Source: VAXT01 sp964591295 (GTDB lineage: Bacteria; Actinomycetota; Thermoleophilia; Gaiellales; Gaiellaceae). From it: a stretch of DNA of 64,000 nt. Shown piece after piece: positions 18,478-26,862 of this stretch; position 1 is the first letter of the stretch; each line of letters opens with the position of its first letter. The notes beneath the pieces are model-generated. The model was given only the letters and a program-made list of their open reading frames with translations. It was not told where the DNA came from and did not search any database. The stretch is taken from contig CAZQAG010000008.1 of the NCBI GenBank assembly GCA_964591295.1, forward strand, positions 1 to 64,000, given 5' to 3'. A program made the position numbers and the translations under genes.

Positions 18478-18908
18478 CCGAGCTCCCCATCCAGCGGCTG
18501 CGCGACGACGCAGTCGTCCCGACCCAGGCGTATCGCGGAGACGCGGGGCTCGACCTGGCCGCATGCGAGCACGTCGAGCTCGGACCCGGCGAACGCGCCG
18601 TGGTCGGCACCGGTCTCGCAGTCGCCATCCCGGAGGGCTTCGCCGGTTTCGTTCAGCCGCGGTCAGGCCTGGCAGCAAAGCACGGGATCACGATCGTCAA
18701 CACTCCGGGACTTGTCGACTCCGGTTACCGCGGCGAGTTGCGCATCGTGCTTCACAACACGGATCTCGAGCTGCCGTTCCTCGTCGAGCCCGGGATGCGT
18801 ATCGCTCAGCTCGTCGTCGTCCCGATCGCCGAGGTCGAGCCGACCGAGGTCGAAGAGCTTCCCCGGAGCGAGCGAGGAGTGCGCGGCTTCGGCTCCTCGA
18901 CGCTCTGA
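18474..18908 (+). CDS. dut: deoxyuridine 5'-triphosphate nucleotidohydrolase (dUTPase)
   Basis: A 144-residue trimeric dUTPase hydrolysing dUTP to dUMP and PPi. All five motifs are visible: YRGDAGLDLAA, PRSGLAAKHGI, NTPGLVDSGYRGEL, GMRIAQLVV and the C-terminal arm RGVRGFGSSTL. ATG 18474 overlaps the hflX stop (ATGA) and its TGA overlaps the next ATG (TGATG), so it is translationally linked on both sides. Confidence 0.95.
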   Translation: MTELPIQRLRDDAVVPTQAYRGDAGLDLAACEHVELGPGERAVVGTGLAVAIPEGFAGFVQPRSGLAAKHGITIVNTPGLVDSGYRGELRIVLHNTDLELPFLVEPGMRIAQLVVVPIAEVEPTEVEELPRSERGVRGFGSSTL

Positions 18909-19366
18909 TGGCGACCGAGCCGCGAATTCGGGTCTCGGCGATCCTGAGATGGGGGGGACGCATCCTCCTCTGCAGGCATGAGAAGGACGAGCGGGAGTAC
19001 TGGCTGTTGCCGGGGGGCGGGGTCAATTCGGGCGAGAGCCTCGTCCGCGCCCTCCATCGCGAGCTCGCGGAAGAAGTCGGGGTGGCTGACGAGATCCCCG
19101 TCGAGGGCCCGGTCGCGATCGTGGACTCGATCGCCCCCGTTCGGAGCTTCGCCGCGAAGCACGTCGTCCACATCATCTTCTCGGGCGACCTGGAGGGCCG
19201 CTCGCTCGAGGCGGTGACGTCGAAGGACGCAGCCGTCCGGGGCCATCGGCTGTTCGAAGTCGGGGAGCTCGGCGAGATCGTGCTCCATCCGCCCATCCAG
19301 CGTTTCCTGGCCCGCTGGCGCCCGGGTGACCCCGTGGTCTACCTCGGCGCTCTCTGGGCGCCATAG
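18908..19366 (+). CDS. Nudix hydrolase
   Basis: A 152-residue Nudix-fold protein. The Nudix box is complete: GGGVNSGESLVRALHRELAE followed by EVG, matching GX5EX7REUXEEXGU. It begins RIRVSAILRWGGRILLCRHE, typical for nucleotide-sugar or (d)NTP pyrophosphohydrolases. The neighbouring dUTPase suggests nucleotide-pool cleaning, but the substrate is not evident. The start ATG overlaps the dut stop (TGATG). It is the last gene of the long plus-strand series. Confidence 0.9.
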   Translation: MATEPRIRVSAILRWGGRILLCRHEKDEREYWLLPGGGVNSGESLVRALHRELAEEVGVADEIPVEGPVAIVDSIAPVRSFAAKHVVHIIFSGDLEGRSLEAVTSKDAAVRGHRLFEVGELGEIVLHPPIQRFLARWRPGDPVVYLGALWAP

Positions 19367-19409
19367 AGCCTCCCAGGGCCTCGTACGGCATTTCGGCACG
19401 GCTCCGGCA

Positions 19410-19446
19410 CAGACACGCGCAAATCTCCCCGATACGATGAAAATCG
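19410..19446 (+). promoter_or_regulatory. promoter-shaped repeated module, copy A
   Basis: CAGACA at 19410-19415 and TACGAT at 19433-19438, spaced by exactly 17 bp, followed by ATCGGG. The same layout with a conserved spacer recurs at 38292 and 61273. No gene starts downstream on the plus strand; only a 7-codon ATG frame (19462-19485) follows, and transcription would run antisense into gatD. Confidence 0.5.
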
Positions 19447-19487
19447 GGCGGTGGGTCGCGGATGGCCCCCTCGCGCGTGTACTAGAG

Positions 19488-19519
19488 GCGAGGGAGGAAA
19501 CAGAAGCGAGGGAGGAAAC
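19488..19519. repeat. 14-bp direct repeat, two copies at 18-bp period
   Basis: GCGAGGGAGGAAAC occurs at 19488-19501 and again at 19506-19519, in the gap between the convergent Nudix and gatD genes. Each unit contains a GGGAGG block, so it looks like a duplicated ribosome-binding-type sequence, but no reading frame follows in the plus direction. Confidence 0.6.
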
Positions 19520-19535
19520 GCGACGCCGGCGCGTT
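19517..19535 (-). terminator. possible hairpin terminator of gatD
   Basis: A 6-bp stem AACGCG / CGCGTT with a 7-nt loop lies directly downstream of the gatD stop codon on the minus strand. There is no clear U-run, so the call rests on position and the stem alone. Confidence 0.35.
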
Positions 19536-20285
19536 CTAGGAGCGGCCGCCGCGGGACCGAGCCCGCGCGGCCGACACGAGATGTGCCTCTTGCTCGAGAC
19601 CATCGGGGAGCGCGGCCAGCTCCGGAGCGTCTCCCAGCCGGTGCTCGAGCGCTCGAGCGAGCAGCCAGTCGGCAAGCCACGGATTCCGCGGGAGTAGCGG
19701 CCCGTGGAGGTACGTGCCGATCGCGGTTCCAACCCGGCAGCCCTCGAAGCCGCTCTCGCCGTCGTTGCCGAAGCCCGCGATCACGCGACCCAGGGGCTCT
19801 GCCCCGGCTTCGAGTTGCGTGAGCCCCGCGTGGTTCTCGAAACCGGCCAGCGTTCGCTTGTCGCCGGGCTCGAGCTCGCACTCGAGCAGACAGTCTCCGA
19901 CCAGCCGCCTCTCACCCGCAACGGTGTGGAGAGGGAACAATCCTGTGCCCGGCAGCTCGGCACCGTCACGGTCGCGGTAGAAGCGCCCCAGCAGCTGATA
20001 CCCACCGCACACGGCCAGCACGGCGGCACCGCCGTCTACCGCCTCACGGATGGCATCGCCCTTCGCAGCTAGATCGGGCGCGATCAGCGCCTGCTCGCGA
20101 TCCTGCCCGCCCCCCACATAGAGAAGGTCGTGCGCGCCCGGCCGGAGCTCATCGCCGACACTGACGGGCTCGACGACGAGCTCGATCCCGCGCCAACGGG
20201 CCCGGTTTGCGAAAACGGCGATGTTGCCCCGGTCCGCGTAGATGTTCAGGTACTCGGGATACAGGTGCGCGACGACGATGTTCAT
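19536..20285 (-). CDS. gatD: lipid II isoglutaminyl synthase, glutamine amidotransferase subunit GatD
   Basis: A 249-residue CobB/CobQ-like class I glutaminase. It starts MNIVVAHLYPEYLNIYADRG, has the nucleophile elbow AVCGGYQLLG (catalytic Cys), the family segment FENHAGLTQLEAGAEPLGRV, and the catalytic His in GTYLHGPLLPRNP. With MurT it amidates D-glutamate of lipid II to D-isoglutamine. The ATG at 20285 overlaps the murT stop (ATGA), the usual fused order murT-gatD. Confidence 0.94.
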   Translation of the reverse strand: MNIVVAHLYPEYLNIYADRGNIAVFANRARWRGIELVVEPVSVGDELRPGAHDLLYVGGGQDREQALIAPDLAAKGDAIREAVDGGAAVLAVCGGYQLLGRFYRDRDGAELPGTGLFPLHTVAGERRLVGDCLLECELEPGDKRTLAGFENHAGLTQLEAGAEPLGRVIAGFGNDGESGFEGCRVGTAIGTYLHGPLLPRNPWLADWLLARALEHRLGDAPELAALPDGLEQEAHLVSAARARSRGGRS

Positions 20286-21742
20286 GAAGCCCGACCGTTC
20301 GATCCGCCCGGGGGAACCTCCCGGTTCCCCCCAAACCCCCTCCTCCGGTCCGCTGCGCGGACAGGCCGCTTCGCGGCCTCCCAGTAGGGACGGACGAACC
20401 CCCGCTCGGAGACGATCTTCCGCAGCGCGAGCATCGCGGTATAGGTGGGGAGGACCACGAGCTCGCCGCCATCGGGCGTGAGCTCCAGACCGCGGTCGAG
20501 CGCGCCCTCGAGCTCCGGCACGACTTCGATCGCCTCCGGCGGGAAACCCCCGTACTTGCAACGCAGAGCCATCTCGGCTGCCCGCTCCCCGGTGACGACG
20601 ACCCGATCGAGGCCGACGAGGAGCGGCTCCCAGTCGACGTCCCAGATCCAGGAGACATCCCGCCCGTCGGCGATCGCGTCGTTCAACGCCAGCACGGCGA
20701 GGGTCGGCGCCCCACCGGTGACGAGCGTGCGCACGGCTTCGTTTGCCCCCGCAGGGTTCTTCACGAGCAACACGAGCAGCCTGCGTTCGCCGACCGTGAT
20801 GCGCTCGAACCGCCCGAAGGCGGCGCCGAACCGCTCCAGGCCCGCCTGCACGTCATCCAGCTCCGCGCCAAGGGCGAGGGCGGCAGAAGCGGCTGCCAGC
20901 GCGTTGTAGACGTTGTAGAGGCCGGGCACGGCCAATCGGACTCGACGTTCGCCGGCAGGCGAGGCGAGCGTGAAATCAACGCCTTCGAGCCCTCGTAGCT
21001 CCACGTCTCTGGCTACGACGTCGAGCGGCGGCCGCCCGTGCCCGCAGGCAGGGCAGCGGTAGTCCCCGAGGTGGCCCACGTACGCGGCTGCGTACTCGTA
21101 AGGACGACCGCACGAAAGGCACCACTTCGAGTCCGCGGCGTGCTGGAGCTCAGGCCTTGCGTGACGCGGGTCGTCGAGCCCGAAGACGAGCCCTCCGGAG
21201 CGCTCCCGCGACAACTCGCCGACCTGGGGGTCGTCCCCGTTGACCACGAGCAGCGCCTCGGCCGGGAGGTCGCGAACCGCCGCCCGCCAGCGCTCGGCGA
21301 CGTGCTCGAGCTCTCCGTAGCGGTCGAGCTGGTCACGAAAGAGGTTTCCGAGACAGACCACTCGGGGGCTGACACGGCGAGCCACCTCGGGCAGAGCTGC
21401 CTCGTCGACCTCGAACAGCCCCAACTCCGCATCCCTGGCGGAGAGGAGGGTGGAGGTGACGCCGGACACGAGATTTGCACCGGAGGCGTTGTGAGCGAGC
21501 CGGATCCGGGGCGAGAGGATTTGCGCCACCATCGCCGCAGTCGTCGTCTTGCCGTTCGTGGCGGAAATGAGCGCCGATCCGAGCGGAAGCCGCTCGGCAA
21601 GCCGGTCCAGCGCGTCGGGATCGAGTGCGGAGAGCACCTTGCCCGGCATCGTCGTTCCGCCGCCCGTGCCGGCGAGCCGCGAAAGCCGCGCAGCAGCCCG
21701 CGCGACCGCCATTCCCGCAGGCAAAGGCAGGTGCAATTTCAC
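20282..21742 (-). CDS. murT: lipid II isoglutaminyl synthase, Mur ligase-like subunit MurT
   Basis: A 486-residue Mur-ligase homologue, ATP-dependent partner of GatD. It has the P-loop ISATNGKTTTAAMVAQIL, the RDQLDRYGELEHVAERW motif, and the MurT-specific four-cysteine zinc ribbon CLSCGRPY...CPACGHG. The C-terminal DUF1727 part includes YTAMLALRKIVSERG. The last 30 or so residues (after FVRPYWEAAKRP) are Arg/Gly-rich and coincide with three palindromes in the DNA, so they look like an added tail rather than part of the fold. Confidence 0.95.
   Translation of the reverse strand: MKLHLPLPAGMAVARAAARLSRLAGTGGGTTMPGKVLSALDPDALDRLAERLPLGSALISATNGKTTTAAMVAQILSPRIRLAHNASGANLVSGVTSTLLSARDAELGLFEVDEAALPEVARRVSPRVVCLGNLFRDQLDRYGELEHVAERWRAAVRDLPAEALLVVNGDDPQVGELSRERSGGLVFGLDDPRHARPELQHAADSKWCLSCGRPYEYAAAYVGHLGDYRCPACGHGRPPLDVVARDVELRGLEGVDFTLASPAGERRVRLAVPGLYNVYNALAAASAALALGAELDDVQAGLERFGAAFGRFERITVGERRLLVLLVKNPAGANEAVRTLVTGGAPTLAVLALNDAIADGRDVSWIWDVDWEPLLVGLDRVVVTGERAAEMALRCKYGGFPPEAIEVVPELEGALDRGLELTPDGGELVVLPTYTAMLALRKIVSERGFVRPYWEAAKRPVRAADRRRGFGGNREVPPGGSNGRAS
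20310..20379. repeat. cluster of three short palindromes in the murT 3' end
   Basis: Three hairpins in tandem: GGGGGAACC (20310-20318) with its complement at 20323-20331, loop of 4; GTCCGC (20348-20353) with GCGGAC (20357-20362), loop TGC; AGGCCGC (20363-20369) with GCGGCCT (20373-20379), loop TTC. All lie inside the coding region for the low-complexity MurT tail, resembling REP-type elements captured by a reading frame. Confidence 0.65.
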
Positions 21743-21915
21743 CCGCCCAGCGTACCCCCCTCTCGGAGAGGCAAGCCGAATCCCTCATGCGAGTGATCTT
21801 CGGATTCCTTACCCCAAAGGGTGATGAGTCGGTTCCGAGCGAAACCTACGGTGCAACCAGGTTTCTATTGGACAACTGCGGCTTCGCGCTCACTGCGCGC
21901 GGAAAGGGAGAGGGA
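21743..21915 (+). promoter_or_regulatory. divergent intergenic region / subtilase leader
   Basis: The 173 bp between murT (minus) and the subtilase gene (plus). It is less GC-rich than its surroundings and contains a perfect 7-bp hairpin GAAACCT (21841-21847) / AGGTTTC (21859-21865) with an 11-nt loop, plus an upstream TCGG-TT-CCGA stem. It probably carries the promoters of both genes and a structured leader, but no known riboswitch consensus was recognised. Confidence 0.35.
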
Positions 21916-23796
21916 ATGTCACTAGATAACGGCGGCACTCAGAACACCACACGCTCAAGTGCACTTTGGGGGACGGGGAACCGCGGAGGCGATTCGCGCG
22001 CAAATGCTCTGTGGGGCAAGGGCGGGCGAGGTCTCGGTGCGATTCTGACCGTTCTGTTCGTCACGGCCATCCCGCTTGCGGGCGCCGGCAAGTCAAAGCC
22101 GCAGCAGCCGGCTCCGGCTCTGGCTGCGTACGTCGACCCGGTGCTCATGGCGAAGGCGCAGATGGCGCCAAACGCGCTCACGAAGATGATCATCCAGAGC
22201 GCTGAAGGCACCAACGCCGCGGATGAGGCGTTCCGTTCCGCTTCGGCAGGTGACCATGAGCCCGACCGTGAGCGCGTCAAGGATCGGTTCAAGTTCGTCG
22301 ACGCGGTCGCAGTTTCGCTGAAGGCGAGAAAGGTGCTCGTGCTGGCCAAGATCCCTGGGCTCACGATCACCAGTGACGCGAAGATCAAGCTGGCCGCGCT
22401 GCCGAACTCGAAGCACGTCTGGCCGACGGCCGAGAACGTGCGTCCCTTCTACTCCGACAACGAGACGTACAGGGCGACCACGCCGACGATCGCAATCGTC
22501 GACTCCGGCATCGACAAGAACCGGGCCGACTTCGACGGCGGCACACGTGTCATCCACGAACAGGTGATCACGAAGCTCCTGCCCAACTCACCTGGTGACG
22601 GTCGTGGCCACGGAACGTTCGTAGCGGGCATCGCTGCGGGCAGCGCTCCGGGCCAGGCCGGTGCTGCTCCGGCGGCCAAGCTCATCTCGGTCGACGTCAT
22701 GAACGACCACGGCATGGCGCGCACAAGCGACGTGATCGCAGGGGCCGAGTGGATCTACAAGAACCGTGTGGAGTACAACATTCGGGTCGTGAACATGTCG
22801 TTGCACTCGACGACGCCGAGCAACTTCACGAAGGACCCGCTCGACAAGGCCGTCGAGAAGCTCTGGTTCGCCGGCGTCGTAGTCGTCGTCGCATCGGGGA
22901 ACTACGGCAAGCCCGACGGGCCAAGCGGCGTGCCATTCGCGCCCGGCAACGATCCGTTCGTGATCACGGTCGGCGCTGTCGACCTCGAGGGCTCGACGAA
23001 CGTCAGGAAGCACGACGTCGCCTCCTGGTCGGCCTACGGCTATACCAACGACGGCTTCCGGAAGCCCGAAATTGCGGCGGCCGGGCGCTACATGATCGGG
23101 CCTGTGCCCGCAGCGGCGACCTTGCCGCTCGAGCGAGCCGAGCATGTCGTCTCGCCTGGGTACATGCGGCTCTCGGGCACGTCGTTCGCCGCTCCCATCG
23201 TGGCGGGCACCGCTGCCCAGATTCTCGCCCGGCATCCTTCCTGGACGCCGGATCAGGTGAAGGGTGCGCTCATGCTGAGGGCACGCTTCATCCCGGAGGC
23301 ACCTCCGGGCTCGGCCGGCGTCGGCGAGTTGAATGCCAAGCGTGCAGCTGACGTGATCAAGGCGCCGAACCCGAACCTGGCGCTCAACCGGTTCGTCATT
23401 CCCGACCCAACCGGAGGCAGCACGCCCGTCTTCGACTCGGTCAGCTGGAGTGACGCGGCCAAGGCAGGAGTGGCCTGGGACGCAGTCTCCTGGTCGGATG
23501 TCACCTGGAGCGATGCCTCCTGGTCGGATGTCTCCTGGTCGGATGTCTCCTGGAGCGACGTCAGCTGGTCAGACGTCACCTGGAGCGACGTGCTCGCCTT
23601 CGAGGACGTCACCTGGGAGGACGCGGCGGAGGGTGACCCCGTCCCGATCGTCGACTACGTGATGACGCCTGAGGAAGCGGCGGCCGCGGCAGCCGACCCG
23701 GACCTCGACGTTGCTCCACTGCTTGCGGACTTGGAGGCGGAGGTACTACCGCCTCCTCCCGGGTCTGAACCGCCGGCACCACTACCACTTCCCTGA
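21916..23796 (+). CDS. secreted S8 family serine peptidase (subtilase) with WSD repeats
   Basis: A 626-residue subtilase. ATG 21916 follows GGGAGAGGG. Residues 13-38 carry a doubled ALWGxG motif (ALWGTGNRGG, then NALWGKGGRG) ahead of a hydrophobic export segment (LGAILTVLFVTAIPLAGAG). After an inhibitor-like propeptide the triad is intact: Asp in IAIVDSGIDK, His in GRGHGTFVAGIA, Ser in LSGTSFAAPIVAGT, with oxyanion Asn in ASGNYG. Residues about 509-571 are a tandem [ST]WSD[VA] array, followed by an acidic and then a Pro-rich tail. Probably an envelope or secreted protease; target unknown. Confidence 0.92.
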   Translation: MSLDNGGTQNTTRSSALWGTGNRGGDSRANALWGKGGRGLGAILTVLFVTAIPLAGAGKSKPQQPAPALAAYVDPVLMAKAQMAPNALTKMIIQSAEGTNAADEAFRSASAGDHEPDRERVKDRFKFVDAVAVSLKARKVLVLAKIPGLTITSDAKIKLAALPNSKHVWPTAENVRPFYSDNETYRATTPTIAIVDSGIDKNRADFDGGTRVIHEQVITKLLPNSPGDGRGHGTFVAGIAAGSAPGQAGAAPAAKLISVDVMNDHGMARTSDVIAGAEWIYKNRVEYNIRVVNMSLHSTTPSNFTKDPLDKAVEKLWFAGVVVVVASGNYGKPDGPSGVPFAPGNDPFVITVGAVDLEGSTNVRKHDVASWSAYGYTNDGFRKPEIAAAGRYMIGPVPAAATLPLERAEHVVSPGYMRLSGTSFAAPIVAGTAAQILARHPSWTPDQVKGALMLRARFIPEAPPGSAGVGELNAKRAADVIKAPNPNLALNRFVIPDPTGGSTPVFDSVSWSDAAKAGVAWDAVSWSDVTWSDASWSDVSWSDVSWSDVSWSDVTWSDVLAFEDVTWEDAAEGDPVPIVDYVMTPEEAAAAAADPDLDVAPLLADLEAEVLPPPPGSEPPAPLPLP

Positions 23797-23799
23797 TTC

Positions 23800-23843
23800 G
23801 AGGCCGTTACTGGGGCCGGGCTGCAAAGCCCGGCCCCGGCCTC
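23800..23843 (+). terminator. strong hairpin terminator after the subtilase gene
   Basis: A perfect 11-bp GC stem GGGGCCGGGCT (23812-23822) / AGCCCGGCCCC (23827-23837) with loop GCAA, enclosed by an outer GAGGCC/GGCCTC pair (23800-23805, 23838-23843). It starts 4 bp after the stop codon. There is no T-tract, which is common for high-GC actinobacterial terminators. Confidence 0.8.
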
Positions 23844-23977
23844 ACTCGGACGGGGGATGCCGAGCGTGCCCACCGCACCTACTTTGAGACACGGAGCCAC
23901 CCTCCCTTCCTCTGCGGCTCCTGAAAGGGACTAGGAGACTTGGACATGCGGTACGAGCGATTGATCGTGAGTCAGCC

Positions 23978-26731
23978 ATGAGCGCGGTGCCCACCGAGTT
24001 CTCCTTCGGAGGACAGTCGGACCCGAACCCAGGGGACGGCCGCCGCAAGCTGTCACGGTCGGCGATGGTCTACCTGGTGGCGATCGCGGCCGGCGCAACC
24101 TTCGCCGCATTGCCCTTCGTTCCCCGCCTCCAACACGAGCGGAGCTTCAGCGTCTGGGCGGTCTTCGCCATCCTCGCAACGGGCGCGGCGGTGGCTCAGG
24201 TGCTCCTGGTCAAGCATCCGCCGAACCAGTCGTACCACGCAACGAACGTCTTCTTGATCCCGGCGATCCTGCTCCTACCGCCCGAGCTCGTGGTGGTCGT
24301 GGCGATCGTCCAGCACATTCCCGCCTGGCTGAAGAACCGCACAGCCTGGTACCGGGAGTGCTTCAACATCTGCAACTACGTGATCGCCACGCTCGCGGCG
24401 TGGGGGACTGTGAAGCTGATCCTCCAAGCCGATGGCCTGATCCCGGACGGAAATCTCCGGTTCGCGGTCGCTGGACTGGCGTGCTCGATCGTACTCGTCG
24501 GGCTGAACCACGCGATGCTCGCCCCGATGCTCATGCTCGGGCACGGGCACTCGATCCGCGAGTCCGGGCTCTTCTCGTTCCACGGCCTCTCCACGGAGCT
24601 CGTGCTGGCTGCGCTCGGAGTCGTGCTCGCCACGTTCTGGCACGTGAACCCGTGGCTGATCCCCTTTGCGCTCTCGCCGATCCTACTTATCCACCGCTCC
24701 CTGTCGGTACCCAAGCTCGAGGCAGAGGCCCGTGTCGACCCGAAGACCGGACTTTTCAACGCACGTCATTTCGGCCTCGCGCTGAGCGAGGAGATCGTTC
24801 GCGCCCAGCGCTTCGACCGGCCGCTTTCGCTGATCATGGCCGACCTCGACCTTCTGCGGGACATCAACAACTCGTACGGCCACCTTGCCGGCGACGCCGT
24901 GCTCAAGGGCATCGCCGAGGTCTTCCGGACGCAGCTGCGCCACTACGACGTGCCTGCGCGGTTCGGTGGCGAGGAGTTCAGCATCCTGCTCCCCGAGACG
25001 GACGCCGAAGAGGCGATGGAGATTGCAGAGCGGATCAGGCGGGAAGTCGCGGCGCGGGCCATCGACGTCGAGACGTCGAGCCAGCCCATCCGGGCCACGG
25101 TCTCGATCGGCGTCGCCTGCTTCCCGCGTGACGGTCAGGACGGAAATGAGCTGATCCACCAGGCCGACCTCGCGGTGTACCGGGCGAAGCTCCAGGGCCG
25201 GAACCGCGTCCTCGACGCGACCTCCGAGCCTCTGGCGGTACCGGCCGATCGCAAGCCGAGGCTCGTGGCCGTTCCCGAGACGGGTGACCATCTCGAGCCA
25301 CTCCCGCCCGCGGTCGAGGCGATCCCACCGGACGAACGGCGCCATCCGCGGACGCATGCCATGCACGGCCCGCGCTTCCTCTCGCTCTCGCGGCGCCTCG
25401 CGGTGATGGTCGGCCTGGTCGCGTTCGTCGGCACGGGGGCCGGCGTGCTCGGGATCCTGTTCGGTTCCAGTCACGACGTCTTCGCGCTGATCGCGCTCGT
25501 GGTGCTCGTGGGCTTCGGCCAGGCGCTCGCGATCGAGGTGGACGACGGCGGTTCGATCTCCGTCAGCGCCGTGGGCTCACTCGCAGGCGCAGCGCTCTTT
25601 GGACCCAGGGCCGCGCTCGTGCTCGCTGCGACTACGGCGATCGTCGAGTGGAGCGCACGGCGCTCAGAGCTTCATCGCGTCCTCTTCAACGTCGGCGCAC
25701 TCTCGCTCTCGTCGCTTGCAGCCGCAGGAATCTTCATGGCCGGATTCGAAGGCACCATGGGCGAGTTCTTCACTGCTGCTGCGGGCCTCGCGGCAGGCCT
25801 CGCGTACTTCGCTGTCAACACCGGCCTCCTGAGCGTCGCGATCGCGATGGAGGGGCACGAGCGCGTGTGGCGCGTGTGGCAGGAGCGTTTCGCCTGGCTC
25901 GCGCCGCACTGGATCGTGTACGGCTTCGTCGGCGGCGTGATGGCAATCGCGTACCACGCGGCGGGCCTCTACGCCCTCGCTGTGTTCGCGGTGCCGCTGC
26001 TCCTCATGCGCAAGACGCAGGAGGCGTACCTCCGGCACACCCAGCGCAGCGCCCAGAAGCTCCGTGCAGCCGCCGAGACGATCCAGACCCAGAACGTGTC
26101 GCTCGAGCAGGCGAACAAGCTGCTCAAGGAGCGCTCGACCGCGGCCATGGAGAGCCTCTCGGCGACGGTCGACGCCCGCGACGCCTACACGGCGGGGCAT
26201 TCCCGCCGCGTACAGCAGCTCGCACTCGCCATCGGCCGCGAGATGGGCCTCTCGCAGGCCGAGCTCGACCTGCTCGGCCATGCTGCGCTCTTCCACGACA
26301 TCGGAAAGCTCGCCGTTCCCGACGCAATCCTCTTGAAGCCCGCAGTCCTCACAGACGACGAGTGGACGCTCATGCAGCGCCACTCGGACGAGGGCGCCCG
26401 GATCATCGACCGGCTCGGCTTCCTGAACGACGCGGTGCCGGCCATCCGCCACCATCACGAGCGCTTCGACGGCACCGGTTATCCGGACGGCCTGAAGGGC
26501 GACGAGATCCCACTCGGCGCCCGCATCATCCACGTCGCCGACGCGCTCGACTCGATGCTCACCACCCGCATCTATCGTGCGGCAAGGCCTGCGATGGAGG
26601 CGATGGAGGAGCTGAAGCGCGCGGCGGGCACGCAGTTCTGCCCGCGCTGCGTGGGAGCGCTCGAGCAGATCCTGCCGCCGGAGATCCTCACCGACGAGGC
26701 TGCCCGGCAAGAGCTACTGGCCGCCTCGTAA
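23978..26731 (+). CDS. membrane GGDEF and HD-GYP dual-domain cyclic-di-GMP enzyme
   Basis: A 917-residue protein with four parts: a multi-helix membrane region (about 30-245), a GGDEF diguanylate cyclase domain (DPKTGLFNARHF at about 254; active site RFGGEEFSILLPE at about 330), a second multi-helix membrane region (about 465-690), and an HD-GYP phosphodiesterase domain (HDIGKLAVPDAIL at about 773; HHHERFDGTGYPDGLKGDEI at about 822). Both active sites keep their motifs, so the protein may both make and degrade cyclic di-GMP. No product-inhibition RxxD is obvious. The repeated membrane module suggests a fusion of two sensors. Confidence 0.92.
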   Translation: MSAVPTEFSFGGQSDPNPGDGRRKLSRSAMVYLVAIAAGATFAALPFVPRLQHERSFSVWAVFAILATGAAVAQVLLVKHPPNQSYHATNVFLIPAILLLPPELVVVVAIVQHIPAWLKNRTAWYRECFNICNYVIATLAAWGTVKLILQADGLIPDGNLRFAVAGLACSIVLVGLNHAMLAPMLMLGHGHSIRESGLFSFHGLSTELVLAALGVVLATFWHVNPWLIPFALSPILLIHRSLSVPKLEAEARVDPKTGLFNARHFGLALSEEIVRAQRFDRPLSLIMADLDLLRDINNSYGHLAGDAVLKGIAEVFRTQLRHYDVPARFGGEEFSILLPETDAEEAMEIAERIRREVAARAIDVETSSQPIRATVSIGVACFPRDGQDGNELIHQADLAVYRAKLQGRNRVLDATSEPLAVPADRKPRLVAVPETGDHLEPLPPAVEAIPPDERRHPRTHAMHGPRFLSLSRRLAVMVGLVAFVGTGAGVLGILFGSSHDVFALIALVVLVGFGQALAIEVDDGGSISVSAVGSLAGAALFGPRAALVLAATTAIVEWSARRSELHRVLFNVGALSLSSLAAAGIFMAGFEGTMGEFFTAAAGLAAGLAYFAVNTGLLSVAIAMEGHERVWRVWQERFAWLAPHWIVYGFVGGVMAIAYHAAGLYALAVFAVPLLLMRKTQEAYLRHTQRSAQKLRAAAETIQTQNVSLEQANKLLKERSTAAMESLSATVDARDAYTAGHSRRVQQLALAIGREMGLSQAELDLLGHAALFHDIGKLAVPDAILLKPAVLTDDEWTLMQRHSDEGARIIDRLGFLNDAVPAIRHHHERFDGTGYPDGLKGDEIPLGARIIHVADALDSMLTTRIYRAARPAMEAMEELKRAAGTQFCPRCVGALEQILPPEILTDEAARQELLAAS

Positions 26732-26775
26732 CCGCTATCTCGAGAACGAATAGACCAGGCCCACCAAACCTCTCT

Positions 26776-26802
26776 GACTTAGCAACAGTCTGTTGCTAAG
26801 TC
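26776..26802. repeat. 27-bp dispersed palindrome, copy 1
   Basis: Arms GACTTAGCAACAG (26776-26788) and CTGTTGCTAAGTC (26790-26802) are perfect 13-bp complements around one central T. It lies 45 bp past the stop of the cyclic-di-GMP enzyme gene. Near-identical copies are at 29616 and 54347. It could act as a terminator hairpin, an operator, or a miniature mobile palindrome. Confidence 0.8.
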
Positions 26803-26862
26803 TTAGGGTGTTGTGCTTGGTGGGGGTGGGGTCTCCCGAGGAGCCAACGTCTTAGCATCCCT

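Noticed and set aside
21821..21865. Hammerhead-like string (TGATGAG ... CGAAAC) in the subtilase leader
   Set aside because: The invariant C before UGAUGA is G here, the GAAA box is part of a longer stem, and no cleavage triplet fits. Kept only as a structured leader.
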